A stretch of DNA of 64,000 bases from Toxonevra muliebris (Eukaryota; Arthropoda; Insecta; Diptera; Pallopteridae). A program made the translations under genes and the position numbers. The stretch's first letter is position 1, and every line of letters starts with the position of its first letter. Under the pieces are notes generated by a model. That model ran no database searches, was not told the DNA's origin, and saw nothing but the letters and a program-made list of their open reading frames with translations. Where the stretch lies: assembly GCA_963691655.1 (NCBI GenBank), contig OY829326.1:146834998-146898997 (forward strand), in the 5' to 3' direction. Positions 47,948 to 60,389 of the stretch are shown here, in pieces.

Positions 47948-50815
47948 GTATTGTATTAGTATTAAAGTCACTAAAACGAGGAGCACTTAGGCTCAAAAGC
48001 CCTTCGAACTTTGTTCCAACTAAAACTTCAAGCTATTCCCAACTTTTGTAAACTTGCTTAGCCTAGATAAATCAAAGTTAACCAAACCTTCTTTCTAAGT
48101 AATGTATAACAGACTTAGTTAACGTATGTAGTCATCACAATAACAGTGTACATAGGGATGGGAAAATTAGACGGCCGTTTCGGGATCCGACACAATCCTT
48201 TAACAGTGACCTTAGCGATAGTTCTTAGTCTTTCAGCATCCTAAATAAGCCACTAATATTTGATATCGTAACCCAGAATTACAGTTTTCGATTTCAAATG
48301 TCTTCACTGAATAGAAATGTCGATTTCTTTCATCAATAAATGTCTGCCTAGTATCGCGCATATCATCCAAGAAATACCGGACAATTGCAGATAAAATACT
48401 CGGCAGTTCCATCTTTATCTTCGATTCTCTGATACTAATTTTTTTTTATAAAAAAGCCTATAACGAGTCTTATAGTAGATTTTTAGCAGACTTGGCAGTC
48501 TTGGAAATTCGATTAACCGTTTGAATCCGGTTTTTTAATATGTTTTGTAAGCCATATTAAAATTATCTTAAACGATAATTTCTCGTTAAGGTTTTTTTTT
48601 TTTTTGATTCATTAGCCAACGCTACTGATTTGTGGTATTACTTTGTTATTCATTTTGTTATCCCACGGCCATCTATTTGCATCTAGAAAGTTTGTCTTTT
48701 TTGAAGAAATTAATGAATGTTTCTTCTTGTAAATTTGTATGACCGCGAACAGGTTCCAAAGTTTTTACGAGCTTTTTATTATTGCATAAGGCACACTAAA
48801 CCTACCAGAATTAATTGCTGATGGGGAAAAGTTTGACAAAGTCAATCAATTCAACTGAACCAGCTTAATTTCTAGCAAATACTTTGATATCACTTGCACT
48901 GCCCTTTGCATAAACCAGCTTCGCTACTTGCTCCGCTTAGCTACTAGTTTCTATTTTCTCTGACTATCTGCTTAGGATTCCTTCAGCACATTTTAGATTT
49001 TTGGTGTTTTCTATGGCTGGTTTTAACTTTTAATAACTGTGTCTTATTCACCAGTCAGTTTTAACATGTGCGAATAAAACGACCAAGTTGTTAAGTATTT
49101 TTTCACTATAATGTTATTCACAATGGAACTGCTCAGCAGATAGAGCTGAAACATTTTAATGGATCTCAGTTATTGCGGTCAATCGCAGGCATTGTTTTTA
49201 TTTTTAACTCTTTATACGAATATTTAGCGATGATTTTAACTTATTTTCACCGCCAGACATTCCAAATATTTTCCTTTTTTGTTTTTGCCAAACTGTCATA
49301 CTTCTTGTTTCGATATTAGCAGTTCGCAGTAGAATTTGATGAAGTTAAACAATTTGTTAAGTATACATAACAACTATAATTATACGTGTTATCTCAGCCG
49401 CTTTGTTGTTGTTTTCCCTATACAATTATCGCTGCTAGTTATACATAACTAGAAGCAAGTAGCGAATAAAACGCAGCTAACATTAAAATGTTATTTCACT
49501 ATTTTACCGGTTCCTGCTCTCAGCTTAGCTAGCAAACTATGCCCATTTGTGAGCGCGATTTATTATTTCTCTGGTTTTATCTTATTTTCCATTTTTATAA
49601 AATATGCATTTATTTAAATTTAGTTTTCACCCTTTTGTTTAACACAAATATCACCCTGTTGTATTGTGCTGTGACTTAACGAGCATTTTCGATTTCGATC
49701 AACGTTATCGATTGATGCTTTCGACACGTGTTGAAAGGCAAAATCATCTATCGAAAAGTATACCCGGATTTCTGCTTAAAACACTCTTTCTTTTGCTCTG
49801 TGGATTTTAACGAGACAAGTGGTATACATAGATCTATGTAATATTCTTAAGAAAAAAAAAAATCTTTGATTTTGGTATAAACTAATTTCCATTCCAAATA
49901 AACACAATTAAGAACAAAACCTAAAATAATTTGTGAAAAATATACTATAACTTAGTAAATTGCGCAAAGTTTACATCGTGTGGGGTGGAGCCCTAAAAGG
50001 CCATACCAAACCACGTGTATTTGAGATTCTGAATAAACATCGGCCTGGAATAGCTGATCCACCACACCACGCATGCGCTTAATCAATTTAAAACCACGGC
50101 TTGAAGATATTTTTTATTTTTTTATATCCAGTTTTTTTCCCCAAAAGGTGAGATTTTGCTAGTAATTTTATATATGTGCAGTATCTAATCATTAATTTAT
50201 AAAACCTAGGATTTCCAGTTATACAACTTGATAAAAATACAACTTAATACAATCTCCAGTAGTAAGGTCATTCATCAATCCAACTGAATCCATCTAAATC
50301 TCCACTAGATTAGCAATATCTTTATACGTGATAGTTCAACGTACTACCAGTCAAGTCATTCTATTCTAATACGAAAAACAAAGTAAAAGGGGGTTTGAGA
50401 TTCTAAAACTTTTAACATGATATTGTAAAAATCTTAAATTTACCTAAGCATTTATTAAATTTCTAACTAAGTCTTAAATCTACCTTAATATTAAATTTCT
50501 AACATAAATCTTAAATCTAGCTAGTATAAGTTTTATTTTGTTATACTACTTATTTTTTTATAAACTCTTTAAAATTCTAAAACAACAAAAAGTGAAAAAA
50601 AAGAAATTTAAAACTAAATCTAAAATTAAGGTGCAATCGAAATATTTAATTATTTTTACACCGCCACTGCTAAGTGTGTGTCATTTTTATTTTGGCTTAG
50701 CGAGAGCACCAACAAAAAAAAAAGGTGAAAAAGTAAATAAGAATAAAAATGTCTATTTAATAGGAGAGATTATTAATCACCTAAATTGAGCGTAAGGATT
50801 TGTTTTTGTAAATAG
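47948..50815. other. Non-coding DNA
   Basis: No gene identified. At 49977-49989 and about 50058-50071 there is an imperfect inverted pair (CGTGTGGGGTGGA and TCCACCACACCACG) enclosing about 70 bases that also hold AAAAGGCC and CGGCCT; it may form a hairpin. The remainder is AT-rich. Confidence 0.45.
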
Positions 50816-50884
50816 GTAAAATCCTATTAACCACCGACGCATCTCATCAGGCGCCTGCTGACATCGATCGGAGCTTTTCACCAT
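50816..50884 (+). other. Candidate 69-base coding exon
   Basis: A G+C-rich island (CCGACGCATCTCATCAGGCG) stands in very AT-rich DNA. TTTTTGTAAATAG precedes it as a possible 3' splice site, and CCAT|GTAAGTG ends it as a strong 5' splice site. The 69 bases are open in one frame (KILLTTDASHQAPADIDRSF by translation) and multiple of three in length. A 3' site at CTCATCAG (50859) would give a shorter exon. The border AG|GTAAAA is again a juxtaposed 3'/5' site. The protein is not recognised. On the minus strand the same bases give a 35-codon frame (from 50884), a competing reading. Confidence 0.35.
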
Positions 50885-52969
50885 GTAAGTGATTTTGATC
50901 AATTTCTCCTATCATAGATTTACTTATTACTCTTTACTTTGATGCTACTCTCTTTCTTTTAAGATCCGTTTTTTTTATTACCGCGTGTTTGCACTAAACA
51001 AAATTATAGTATTTCGATGGCTACATTTTTTTTTGGGTTATTATAAAAATTAAATGGATTTTTCTATCTATGCTATGGAATTTATTAAAATGAAATTTTT
51101 TATGTGAAATGAATAAATTGTAAGTAATTAAATAATTTGAGATAATGATGTGAGCCTTAGTTCTTTAATTTTGGTTGGGCATGGAGATGAGATACAGTAT
51201 CTCTCGAATGGTTGGGTAGGGGAAAGAAGAGAAGTGTGTAATTGCTAAAATGCTTCTCAAGTTTGGGTTTTGCATTTGATAAAGTTTATAATTTTAGTCC
51301 GTCTGTCAATCATTTTTTTTTGGGTATTCAAAAGGGTTTATTTTTGTCCGGTTCGAGATTTTTTGTTTGTTTGTTTTTGAAATGTGCATGAATTATTTTT
51401 ATCGTCATGGCATTTGTGAATTAAATGACTAGCACTACCCATCCCGATCCGGCGAGCTTAGGCCAGGTTTCAACTAGCATGCACGCTCAGCCATACACAA
51501 GTGGGACTCTATGACACATTATGCTTGCACTTTAATTGATCAAATTTGTTATCTCTTTGAATCGAAACATATTTCTGAACATTCAAGTTACTTTGCTATA
51601 AAATTTGTATTTACACTTGATAAAATTTCAGATTATCTTCTTATATAATTACATGTATATATGTTTCTCTAATCGATTAATTAATTGAAAATACATGACA
51701 CACAATTAATTTAATTGTTCACAATAATAAGCACAATTAAACTGTAGGGCATTATCACAAAGCAAAGAACAAAGGGATTACAAAAAAAAAAGAAGCGAAT
51801 TAGACAAAGATAACACGCGCTTAAAAAAAATACAACAACAATCAAAACAAAAACAACGCAAGAGCAGAAGAAAAACATTTACACAAATTGGATTTAAAAT
51901 GAGACACTTGTATTTGTATGCATGTGTGGGTGTAGGAAATAAGCACACATAAGCATAAAAACGCTTACTTATATGCACATACATATAAATACACACGCAT
52001 ATAAGTGTATGAACAACAGCGCACACTTGGAATGTGCTAAAAGCAGACACATTTAGATAAAACTGTGGGTATGTGTGAGAATATGAATGTATGTATGTAT
52101 TTGCGTTTCTTTAAGCGCTTTACGCGATTTTAATCTACTTTTGTGTATGTATATGTCGTACGATAATAACAACAGCTTAAGCTGTTGAAATGAATAAATG
52201 AATTGTGCGGCGGAAGGCGGTGGCAACAGGAAGAAAAACTTAATGTTGATGACATTTCACCATGATTTAACGATTATTCAAAATAATGCGAACTAAATCA
52301 GAGATTTCACAACTAACACAGACAAACAGTATACAAATAAAAACTATACACAATAATTTAGAATCATAAAATTACAAACAAATTAAAAAGTTATGCATAG
52401 TTAAGGAAGAAACAAAAAATCACGTATACGCTCAGTGGCACTAAATTTTATTTAACTATTTCTGTATTTCTTAAATGAAATTTCAACAAATTTATTTATT
52501 ATTTCAACGCTATATGCGTTGAAAGAAGAAAATTCATAAATATACACAATGGGAATTGTAAGAAATGTAGTATTTTTTTTTTTTACATTCAACGAGAAAT
52601 AAAGCAAAGGCAGACAGTGAGAAATGTTAAGAGTAGTGAAATTTGTGCATGCAAACTTTATAAAATTTTTTGCTACGATGAAAATAACGTGCGAAACCGC
52701 AATAAGCTAAATTTCGCCAAAATGAAGCCAAAATATTGTACTGAAATATACAAACACTTGAGGAAAATATATACTTAACTTACCCAGCGGTAAAGATACG
52801 CCCATGCTTTAGTTATCTTGACAAAGAGCTTATAGTGATTGCATTAATTAACTATTTTTTTGGAGAATGTAAATGTTATCAATTTTTTAATTTGAAAATA
52901 AATATCATATATAATGCTATCAATAAAAGAAAAAGAAAAAAAGAAAAAATAGAAAGAAATGCAAGGAAT
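50885..52969. other. Non-coding DNA
   Basis: AT-rich. A less AT-rich patch at 51437-51525 (CCCATCCCGATCCGGCGAGC) is unexplained. No gene identified. Confidence 0.5.
52170..52187. promoter_or_regulatory. Perfect 18-base palindrome CAACAGCTTAAGCTGTTG
   Basis: Exact reverse-complement halves with CAGCTT facing AAGCTG and CTTAAG at the centre. It may be a dimer-binding site; the role is not shown by sequence alone. Confidence 0.25.
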
Positions 52970-53630
52970 GCACATACTTTGCAGTGAATGCATTCTGTTT
53001 ACAAAACTAAAGGTTAATGCATTTATTTTAGCGAACTGGGAAGAGAATATATTCCTTCCATAGAACTGAAAATGAATGCATTCATTTTGTAGAACTAAAG
53101 ATGAGTGCATTCTTTTTATAGAACAGGAAAGCGAAGGCATTTTTTTTATAGAATTGAAAACGAAAACATTCTCTTTATAGAACTGAATGCCAATGTATTC
53201 TTTTTATCGAACTGGAAAGTGAGCGCATTCTTTTTATAGGACTGGAAAGGGAATGCATTCTTTTTATATTTAGAATTAAAAGCGAAGGCATTCTTTTTCT
53301 AGAAACCGAAAATAAATGTTTTTTTACACAACTGAAAATTAATGCTTTTTGTATAGAACTAAGAGTTAATGCTTTCTTTTTAAAGAACTAAAAGTGGATG
53401 CCTTCTTTTTATAAAGCTGAAAGTGAATGAATTCTTTTTGTAGAACTGGAAGGTGAATGCAATTTTGAATAGAACTGAAAACGAAAGCATTCTCTTTATG
53501 GAACTGAAAGTGAATGCATTCTTGTTACAGAACTTAAAGTAAACGCATTGTCTTTATAGCAATAGAAAGTGAATTCTTTGTTTTTCTATAACTAGACCAG
53601 AATGAATTTTTTATAGAAGCTCATTATTAC
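52970..53630 (+). repeat. Array of GAATGCATTCTTTTTATAGAACTGAAAGT-like units
   Basis: About twenty units of 29-35 bases, for example GCATTCTTTTTATAGGACTG near 53227 and GCATTCTCTTTATGGAACTG near 53486. GCATTC with its neighbour GAATGC makes many units partly palindromic (GAATGCATTC). It is the best preserved of the arrays in the window. Confidence 0.8.
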
Positions 53631-55106
53631 TGCATATTTCTTTTGGAGAGCTTTATTTACCACTGAGCATATATATGCATATACATATATAAGCAACATC
53701 TATGCACATAAGTACAAAATTTTGATCGCGTGTAGAATGTAAAGCTAGAAATATGAACACGCTTTCGGCATACAGAAATGCTTATATACAAACATACAGA
53801 TGTATAAACAGACAAATAAATAAACAAGCAGCTAGCAGATAGTAAGATATATACAGACAAGAAACAGCCAAGCACCAGAGCAGACTTGCAAATTACAAGC
53901 AATACACAAAACTGTCTGATTGCGTACGCATATCTCTACTACTGTATATATTGTATATACCAGCGTATATGAGCGTGCATGTATGTGTAAATGTGTACGT
54001 GTGGTGCGTGTATATGTCTACTGTATTAGTTTTATTATTTATCTTTTCACGCATGTGCAACAGCAGAGAACCACAAGTGTAAGTGTGCAAATGTATGTGT
54101 GAATTAAATTTATATGCCATGATTATTGTTGCATGCAAATAAAAACGATACGACGGTAATGAATGCCGAAAGTATGCGAGGAACAAAATATTAAAGAAAA
54201 TAAAGATTTAAATTTAATAATACAAAAAATTTTTTGCTACCACATAATAAAAACTTTTTATCATTTTTTTTTTATGAAAACTTTTAACTTTTAGTTAAAA
54301 TCTATTATAGTTTCTTTGTGGTAAAAAAAATCACAAAATAAGCACAAGGCTATGCGCGGCTTGTAATTGATTTTATATCATATCAGAACACAAAGGCAAA
54401 CAAGCATAAATGCATATATTTTCTCTGTTTTTAACCTACTTTGTTAAGTTTTTCAGCCACAAGAAAATTTAATGTGCGATGACAACATGCGAAACAACAA
54501 TAACAAAACCAACAACATCAAAACGCATGCTTTCAAATAACGTCCACACACACACACACATATACATATACAAAGTAAACCACATACTTACATACGTGCA
54601 TAAAGAAAATATGCGCTCAAAGCAATGCACTTTCGCATACACTCACACACAAAACACACAGTTTTATATACATACATACATTCAACCACAAATAACATAT
54701 ACATATGTCTATATTCAGTTTATGTTTGCTTGTGTTTCTATGTGTGTGCACTTTTTATCCTTGAACCGCATAAAATGAACTTTTGCTTTGTTGCACAAAG
54801 ACACACAAAAAAATAATAATAATGGAAAAAACGAAAGTAGAACTCATTTTGCATATAAATTTATAATACTTTGATTGCAACAAAAGCAACAATAACAACA
54901 ACTATAATAATAAAAATTAATTTAATTGGCTTTGGCTTTATGAACCTAAATGTTGAAGGAAAATTGCATGTATAAAAAAAAAAAATATTTTCTATTTATA
55001 AAATTGAGTAGAAATTATGATTTAAGGCTTTAAACTAGTTTTAGTTTCAAGAATTATTTGATCGATTAGTAATTTAGTAGGGCTGTAAATTATATATAAA
55101 TCTTAG
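53631..55106. other. Non-coding DNA with CA/TG-rich stretches
   Basis: CA runs near 54545-54560 and TG-rich sequence near 53980-54020. Open frames of both strands follow these low-complexity stretches. No gene identified. Confidence 0.5.
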
Positions 55107-55267
55107 GCACTGAATTATACTATCAACTATTCAATTCTCAAGTATTCAAAAATATTTTTTGGAAAGCTGTTTGTCATGGATTCTATGGTACTGGATCCCC
55201 AAGGACTTGGACATAGTGCGGATTTGGTTTCTGAGGCCCTCTTCTTTGCAAAGAAAGAGTCTACAGG
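55107..55267 (+). other. Weak candidate exon with ATG and 5' splice site
   Basis: The frame is open from 55107 and has an ATG at 55176 (context GTCATGG). It reads MDSMVLDPQGLGHSADLVSE and so on for 30 codons in less AT-rich sequence, and ends at ACAGG|GTGAGTC, a good 5' splice site. Without splicing the frame stops two bases later. No family is recognised and no clear 3' splice site is seen, so this is offered only as a lead. Confidence 0.2.
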
Positions 55268-56975
55268 GTGAGTCGCGATGGTTTTTTTAGGCATACCCAT
55301 AAAATATAGCGGAGTCTTGTAAGAAATTCTTCCAGAGCTCTGAAATTTCCTCGGTTTGGATTCAGCAAGAATCTCGAAGGCTTGAGATAAAATTCAGTGT
55401 TGTAGGCGTTAAGTAAAGTTAATGACTTTGGAATATATTTACCAATGAAACCACAACATAATCGCTGGTGATTACTGGTGAGCAATGTGGCATACGACTT
55501 TTACCGAGTACTAATTGAGCTTTCTCTGTCAGTCTGAACTTCCCATTACTAATTTTTGGACTTAGAACTACTAGCAAGCCTTTTACAAGGGATTCGACAG
55601 TGATCTCGGCTCTATCGCTAAAACCATCTCTTTTTATACCAACAAAACGTATACGAGCTGTTCTGTCACTTTCGAAACTGAATTGGTTAAAAGCACTAGC
55701 GAGTCCAAGGAAGGGGGCTTATTTCCAAATCCTCACCCTTCCCACTCCGAATGCTTCAGAGGCATTGACAATATTTATTTTTTGAATCGCGATTCATGTG
55801 CCGAAACACATTAAATTTCGTGATAAGACCCCTTTCCTGGAACTGATAGTAATTTAAGGTATTGAGTTCGACGCTTTTAAGGTGAAGCAAAGAACTCACT
55901 TAGTGACTACTCCGTTCAAACAAGACATCTGAAATTTGGGAGTCCTGACGGGGTTTTAATTTATAGGCACGTAAAAATTATTTTGGTTTTGGTTCACCAA
56001 AAATGTCGAAGTTTTGAAAGAGAACTCAGGGAGAAACATTTTTATGCCCTCTCGATTATTATTAAAGTGTCTATTTAAAATGTTGGCAATTCACCTGCGG
56101 AATCGTCAGAGAGAACTAGAACTAATCAGCTCTCATATGCCAAGGTCACTAGCACAATAATTGTGGGACTTCCCACAATAGAATTTTGGTCTGCACACTT
56201 CGAAACTGAACAGCAAATGGCTATGGAAAATGCCATCCCCAAAAAGTTATATTAGTCCCGAATATGCCTCACATATTCTGTAATATGCTGATAACATAAC
56301 ATAAAATTATTAAAATCAATCGTTAGAGAACTTGCTTTTTGTGAGAATGCTAAACTGTGTGCGGTTTCAGCATTAGCTATGTAAAGAATTCTGCAGCTTC
56401 TATTAATGCAAAAGTACCAAGAAGTTTCAAGTTCTTTGGAAACAGTCAGGGGAAAGCTTTCCACTGACTGTTTCGGTAAATGAGAAGCCTGTTGCTATTC
56501 TTGAGTCTCTGAACTTCCAACCGTTCTTTGAACCTTTTGGAACTGTAAAAAAACCAGAAGAGATAGCGAAAAACTGAATCAGGATTCATATTCTCTAATC
56601 CCCATTTCCGTATTCAATTTTTGATTAAAAGAGAAATTTTGCGCCTCTGATAGCCTGAAATTTTAAGGGTCACAAGTGACTTTGTGGCCCTCAATGGGAA
56701 TTTTACGATGTTTTAATAGATGGTTTTTTTTTTTTTTATGAACAAATTTACTTTGATTCAATTCTTCACTTAACATTTTCTTGATCGTAGAGAAACTAGA
56801 AACGATAAAGTAAAACCGAGTTCAAAGGTTTTTAAAAAGTTTCCGTTGGCCACCGATAACTCATAGTAAAACTTAAATTTGCAAAATAGTAATCAAAATT
56901 TAAAAAATGCTGGAGATCATGTTTAAGTAAATAATATATTCCACAACATTGTAATTTTTTTGTTTTTTATTTCAG
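55268..56975. other. Unexplained, less AT-rich stretch
   Basis: The base composition is more balanced than in most of the window, with several GATTCGG/CTCGGAT-like fragments, yet no continuous frame, transposon end or array was found. It may be an old, decayed transposon or conserved non-coding DNA. The hairpin at 56439-56474 lies in it. Confidence 0.35.
56439..56474. other. 36-base near-perfect palindrome (hairpin or cruciform)
   Basis: GAAACAGTCAG at the left is matched by CTGACTGTTTC at the right, around the central palindrome GGAAAGCTTTCC. Only one opposed pair (G and A) fails, so 17 of 18 positions pair with no loop. It is not followed by a T run and is not part of an array. Confidence 0.5.
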
Positions 56976-56998
56976 ACCACTCTGGTGCCATCAATGAG
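56976..56998 (+). other. Candidate 23-base microexon
   Basis: TTTTTTTGTTTTTTATTTCAG (ending 56975) is a strong 3' splice site. It is followed by 23 less AT-rich bases (ACCACTCTGGTGCCATCAAT GAG) and then GTAACA, a fair 5' splice site. One frame reads HSGAINE. Twenty-three bases would change frame. No flanking exon is visible. Confidence 0.3.
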
Positions 56999-56999
56999 G

Positions 57000-59092
57000 T
57001 AACAATTCCAAACTTTAATAGTAAAACTGTGCGACACTAAAAATATGAATCTAAATCTCTCTAATTTTTAAGATTTTCCTCGGTTAGGGGAAGTTTTAAC
57101 CTTGAATCTCCCTTTTGCATCCCTGTACTTTCAGTGACTCAAAAAATTGGTAACATAAAGGAACATATTTGGAACAAAAATGTAAATAGAAAAGAATGGC
57201 ATCAAATCGAAAAGTAACAACGCAGAAAAGTTTTTATTCATCTAGACAACTACAAAATTAAACAATTTTTGAAATTGAATAATATCTAAAGACTCTGCAT
57301 GGTTCTTGTTCAATTTTGTGAGTCATTGTATTTATGTTATGCTCAATGTTTCATAATTTTACACTATTTGGACAAAATTTTACACTTTTTCGGAGTTACT
57401 TCGTTCAGCAGAATTGTAGCCAGGTAAAAGGAGAACATTTCTATTGTTTTCTTTTAAACGAATTTTCTCACGGTTTAAAAGAAATGATACAAAACCTGCG
57501 GTATCATGCGTTTAGTCCCAAATTCCTCACCCTGTATTAACTTTTTGCTGCTACAATGCTCTGCAATATTTTAGCCCTATTCTAGAAACTCCTTTTGGTT
57601 AATGAGTTAAGCGAATTAAACTATATGACCTCTATTGCAGACTTTGACCTTGAAAAAATCGCTTATTTGACCCAAAGTAGCAAAACGCTTTGACAGTATT
57701 ATTAAGTAGGCCTAATGCTATTGAAAACCGTTGAGAGGTTTGGATTCATAAAAAGCAACCTTCATTTTGTCGCATAATGTAAAACGCAATCAATTTTATT
57801 TTCACCGAATATAAATTTTTAAATAAACTGAAATAAAATATATTGAGCTACCAGTGGCCAATGACTGCGAAATGAATAAGATAAAGGGGATATAGTTTAG
57901 AATCAATTCATTCTCAACTTCTGGTCCATCTAATTTCTTGAAAAAGAACGCAGCTGAAGAGCAAAAATCAAAGATAAATGTTAGTCCATTTTTTTTATTG
58001 GTATTCCAAAATTAACTTCAGGGACTCTGAATGGGTCAACATTCATGCCAACTGGAGCTGATAAGTCCATTTATTAGCGACTGCCCCAAACACGGCTCTT
58101 ACCCACTGGCATTGTAGGTAACCAAAACCATGTGTTTAGAAACCTAAGCATTTACAATCTCGTCAGTACGAAATTGGTCCTTCCTACCTCGGCTAATTTA
58201 ATTCCGGTCACTGGTTTTTCGTCCACCATCTTAGACATTTTCCACCCGACTACCCTCAGATTTTTACTTTAATTCACTAAAACTTACTTGCATGCATATA
58301 TTATAATTAATATGGGCATAAATTCAACAACAAAAATTTATAAATTTAGGAGATTGAGTATCAGCAGATTCATACTATCTTTGTTTTTATATCACATTTA
58401 AGGTATTCCAGTGTATTTTTCCTTTTTCTAATGATTCTTTAATGGTTTTAATCTTTGGTTTTGTTGTAAATTATTACCTACAACTATAAGTTGCATCATT
58501 ACAAATTCGAGTCGAGCTAGGTCTCAGTTTCCAAATTAATGAGTTAGCGACATTATTGCTCACCCTATCTGTCCAACACGAATACATATGTACAAACATA
58601 TTATTTTAAATGAATGTACGTTTAAATAGAATAAAGTGCACTCACTACCAGAAATAGTAATTTACAAAATTTATCATTGCCTCATTAATTCCTTAACCTT
58701 TTTTCATTATATCTTCCAAAGTATTTGATTAAAAAATATCTTCACACAATTTATTGCCATTGCATTTTCTAACATTGACACACACATACATATACATTAA
58801 ACTTAAGTGCCTAACAACATCAACAACAACAAAATAATTTTTTTTTATTGCTTATTTTCCAAAACGTTCAACAATTTTTATTTTGCCACTTGAAATCTTT
58901 AGGTATTTTCACTTGATAATTTTTTTTTTATTTTTATTTATTTTTTTTTTTTTGGTGATACTTCACTATGCTCCATTTCTTTTCCTTTATTGGTTGTTGT
59001 TGTTGGCGTTGATTTTTCATTTCTTCCTACTTCACTACGAAATACATCTACTTTAGCTGCTTGTCTTCAACATTCTCTGTCATCTATTTACT
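57000..59092. other. Non-coding DNA
   Basis: AT-rich with T-rich tracts at 58919-58956. No gene identified. Confidence 0.5.
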
Positions 59093-59448
59093 ATGTGTGT
59101 GTATACGCTTTTGTTGCTTAGTAATTATCGTAAAATGCTTCGAGCACCCGCCACTACACTTAACGACAAAGAAATTAGGACAAGCACCATTCGCGCGCCA
59201 TTCAAAAATACAATAGCAATAGAACTAGCACCAACCAAGAAACAACAAACAGCAAATATCAGCAAGAATAAAAACGGTAACAGCACAAGCAACGATGACG
59301 TTGACGTTGACGTTGACGAAAACATAACAACTTGTTGTTGTTGTTATTGTCGTCGACACAAAATAGCAAATATTAGCGCAATAGCAGCAGCAGCAGTAGC
59401 AGCGGCAACAACAACGACACAAAAATATAATAACTACAATTTCTAGAG
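59093..59448 (+). CDS. Low-complexity open frame, uncertain coding status
   Basis: A frame of 117 codons from 59093 (inner ATG at 59135, MLRAPATTLNDKEIRTSTIR) that is less AT-rich than its surroundings. It contains DVDVDVDE from a GACGTT hexamer repeat, a Cys run from TGT triplets, and an Ala-rich part from GCA triplets. It ends at a TAG near 59446. No domain is recognised. The minus strand is also open over most of the same stretch, which is common when triplet repeats make long frames by chance. It could be a fly-type low-complexity coding exon, but non-coding triplet DNA is the simpler reading. Confidence 0.2.
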
Positions 59449-60389
59449 GCAATTTCGAAGAAAAAACATTTTTTTGTTTTGCTTTTGCTTTTTATTTCTT
59501 TTATGAGCGTGTTTGTGTGTGTATAAGTTAAACATACCTAATTGATACGCTGCTTCTTATTGTAGCATAATTTTGGGGTTTTGTTGTAGCGATGGCGTTT
59601 TAGTGATATGTATGTATTTGCATTTATGTATATGTGTAAGTGTGTAATATATATAAAAATTAATTTGTTTTTCACAACACTTGTTTAGCTTTTGGTAAAT
59701 GCTCGTATTAGAATATTAAAACATGGTCAAAATATATTACATTATTCACATACACTCACATTTTGGAGGCTGTTGCAGCGAACTTTTTTGCTTGGTTTTC
59801 TTCTCTTCTCTTTTTTTTTTTGTTGGCAGATTATTTTTATTTGTTTTTTCTTATGCTTTAATAAGTAAGAATTTAGGCATGTAATAAAAAAAAGTGAGGA
59901 ATTTTTCTTAAAGAAAAAGTTTTTGCATGTGTTGTATAAAAGAATGCGATAGCAAAAACTGAAAGAGAGGGAGAGAAAGAGACAATGAGCGCAGGAAGAC
60001 AAACTTTGCACATTGTTTGAAGTGTAGGCTTTAAAGGAATTTGTTGGAAAATTCATATGAAGTATTTATGTAGATACTTTTTTTCTTAACTTTTTGTTTG
60101 CCATTAAGCAGTTAAGATTTTAATATCTCTTTTTTATTATATTCGGTCTAAGTGGAGTAGTCAAATAAAGTCTAAAAGGGGTCAATATTTATATCATTAA
60201 TTTCATTAATAAATATTTATTTTTTTGAATTCATATTTCCAAACGTATGAATCAATCTCGAAACGTTAAGGATTATACTGCAAAGTCACCAGTCGAAGAA
60301 AGGTTCTTACAATAAAATGAGGTGATTTCTAACTAAAATTTATTTATTACATGTTCCAATTATCCATATGATTTCACGTTAATGTTCTT
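59449..60389. other. Non-coding DNA
   Basis: AT-rich. TTTAGGCATGTAATAA at 59872-59887 resembles the CTTTTAGGCATGT unit of the 6030-7620 array. No gene identified. Confidence 0.5.

Noticed and set aside
50777..50884. Minus-strand 35-codon frame starting MVKSSDRCQQAPDE
   Set aside because: Short, no further support; kept only as a competing reading of the plus-strand exon candidate.
53657..54186. Minus-strand frames of 81 and 97 codons
   Set aside because: They run through CA/TG-rich low-complexity DNA and have no recognisable domain.
57417..57428. CCAGGTAAAA as a further ratchet site
   Set aside because: No pyrimidine tract precedes it, so the 3' splice site half is missing.
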